Shown here: positions 62,929-64,000 of the stretch, piece after piece | How the letters are laid out: each line of letters begins with the position of its first letter | Numbering within the stretch: position 1 is the first letter of the stretch | DNA from: CBDBES01 sp965204465 | GTDB lineage: Bacteria; Spirochaetota; Leptospiria; Turneriellales; CBDBES01 | Assembly: GCA_965204465.1 (NCBI GenBank) | Contig: OZ241995.1 | Coordinates: 1,054,001 to 1,118,000 of the forward strand | Length of the DNA stretch: 64,000 nucleotides | Direction of reading: 5' to 3' | The notes under the pieces: model-generated | The model's input: the letters and a program-made list of their open reading frames with translations, nothing else | Databases searched by the model: none | Told to the model about the DNA's origin: nothing | Program-made: the position numbers and the translations under genes

Positions 62929-62965
62929 AATTAATCAGTGTTGTATTTTATCTGTTCTATAGAAT

Positions 62966-63682
62966 ATGGATAAAGAAAGGCAGAATCCCAAACTACGATC
63001 CGGGAAAAAAGAAAAAGCTATTGTATTATTTTCAGGAGGAGTAGATTCTACTACATGTGTATATTGGGCTAAAAAAGAATTTTATGATCCTATTCTTTTA
63101 TCCATTGAATATGGGCAAAGGCATTCTTTAGAGTTACAATATGCTGAAAAATTGGTGGAACAGATAGGCCCCATAGAGCATATTATTTTACGATTGAATT
63201 TAAGAAGAATAGGAGGTTCTGCCCTTACGGATGAGAAAAGCGTTCCCAAAGGAGGATCTGATCTGGACAAAGAAGAGCATATCCCGATCACCTATGTTCC
63301 TGGACGCAATTTAATATTTCTTTCCCTTGCTTTCTCTGTGGCAGAGGCAAGAAAATGCCAGAATATATTCATCGGTGTGAATGCCCTGGATTATTCAGGC
63401 TATCCTGATTGCAGGGCCGAATTCATTGATCAATTTGAAAAAACAGTCAATGTAGGCACTAAAATGGGAGTAGAAGGCAAAAGAATTAAAATTCATACTC
63501 CATTAGTTAATATGAGCAAAGCCGAGATTATCCAGGCGGGAATTTCTATGGGGGTTCCTTATCAATATACATGGTCATGTTACGATCCCCAGGAGAGTAA
63601 ACCATGCGGTGACTGTGATTCATGCATATTGCGTAGAGAAGGATTTAAAAAGGCTGGAACAACAGACCCTGCTAGAATATAA
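62966..63682 (+). CDS. queC: 7-cyano-7-deazaguanine synthase QueC
   Basis: 238 residues. The PP-loop is LFSGGVDSTTC; GVNALDYSGYPDCR and the four-Cys zinc end CYDPQESKPCGDCDSC match QueC. It converts CDG to preQ0 with ATP and ammonia. Last gene of the cluster; queF, folE and tgt are not in the window. The convergent DUF427 gene follows. Confidence 0.95.
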   Translation: MDKERQNPKLRSGKKEKAIVLFSGGVDSTTCVYWAKKEFYDPILLSIEYGQRHSLELQYAEKLVEQIGPIEHIILRLNLRRIGGSALTDEKSVPKGGSDLDKEEHIPITYVPGRNLIFLSLAFSVAEARKCQNIFIGVNALDYSGYPDCRAEFIDQFEKTVNVGTKMGVEGKRIKIHTPLVNMSKAEIIQAGISMGVPYQYTWSCYDPQESKPCGDCDSCILRREGFKKAGTTDPARI

Positions 63683-63751
63683 TTTCCCTTTCTATATACT
63701 ACTTTATGTCCTACTCATCCTTCTTTTTTATGCTATATCACTATGCATTCT

Positions 63752-64000
63752 CTACGATTTCTCGATTTTTACGCCACGCCAAAAAGCAATATATCCTTTA
63801 ATTTCAGCAGCAGCGGGTTTAGGATCCGGGTAATACCAAGCGGAGTCATCATTAATCTTACCATTGACTTTTAAAGAGAAGTAATTAGCGGTTCCTTTCC
63901 ACGGGCAAAAAGAATTTTTATTACTCTCGACCAGGTATTTCTTATTAACCGATTCGTTAGGGAAATAATGATTGCCTTCCACAACCACAGTATTCTCCGA
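63752..64000 (-). CDS. DUF427 family protein (5' end outside window)
   Basis: The minus-strand frame is open from the right edge to 63752. VVVEGNHYFPNESVNKKYLV, FCPWKGTANYFSL and AWYYPDPKPAA are the DUF427 hallmarks. The frame reads SENT before VVVEG at the edge, so the true start lies beyond 64000. The GTG at 63988 is unlikely to be it. Family function is unknown. Confidence 0.88.
   Translation of the reverse strand, partial: SENTVVVEGNHYFPNESVNKKYLVESNKNSFCPWKGTANYFSLKVNGKINDDSAWYYPDPKPAAAEIKGYIAFWRGVKIEKS

Overview
The window is AT-rich bacterial DNA with one large housekeeping block and several accessory patches. An LptC-like protein and a MurJ flippase point to an LPS-bearing diderm. 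There are many lipoproteins (signal peptide plus lipobox Cys), a FapA-type DUF342 protein with a small partner, a bactofilin beside a TPR protein that resembles a cyclase tail, a STAS protein and a DUF3501 protein. Together these fit a spirochaete, perhaps Leptospirales-like. That placement is inference; the window holds no rRNA.

Left part (1-16.5 kb): a surface and mobile-element region. It opens with a lipoprotein that carries six fibronectin type III domains and a GH92 alpha-mannosidase domain and runs off the left edge. Then come a small membrane protein, MgtE, a decayed GLUG-type lipoprotein, two related deletion derivatives of one insertion sequence (IS) flanking a TPR/bactofilin pair, another lipoprotein, pgsA and purA. 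Next is a nest of mobile DNA: an IS1595-type transposase fragment abutting a 1.5 kb IS1182-like element, a DNA methyltransferase killed by one TGA, and an IS1595-type element that cut off the start of another gene.

Middle (16.7-28.2 kb): an Rrf2/IscR-type regulator with a palindromic operator, then sufB-sufC-sufD-sufU-sufT (no sufS), lptC, murJ, an enoyl-CoA hydratase family gene, tyrS, DUF3501 and a DM13 lipoprotein with two tandem repeats.

Translation block (28.3-40.5 kb): tRNA-Thr, tRNA-Trp, secE, nusG, then directly rpmC-rpsQ-rplN-rplX-rplE-rpsN-rpsH-rplF-rplR-rpsE-rpmD-rplO-secY-adk-map-rpmJ-rpsM-rpsK-rpsD-rpoA-rplQ. The rplKAJL-rpoBC-str-S10 genes that normally lie between nusG and rpmC are absent here, as is infA between map and rpmJ. 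Several ribosomal proteins have charged extensions.

Right part (40.6-64 kb): tRNA-Leu, dxs, an alpha/beta hydrolase, an Mrr endonuclease remnant, an MBL hydrolase, a STAS protein, ribBA, an epimerase, a TPR/lipoprotein pair, a UDG-family protein, mfd, a CysQ-like phosphatase, fapA with its partner, a poly(A) polymerase/CCA-type nucleotidyltransferase gene split at an A10 tract, a membrane GyrI-like protein, and a queuosine cluster (queG, EVE-domain gene, queE, queD, queC). A DUF427 gene enters from the right edge.
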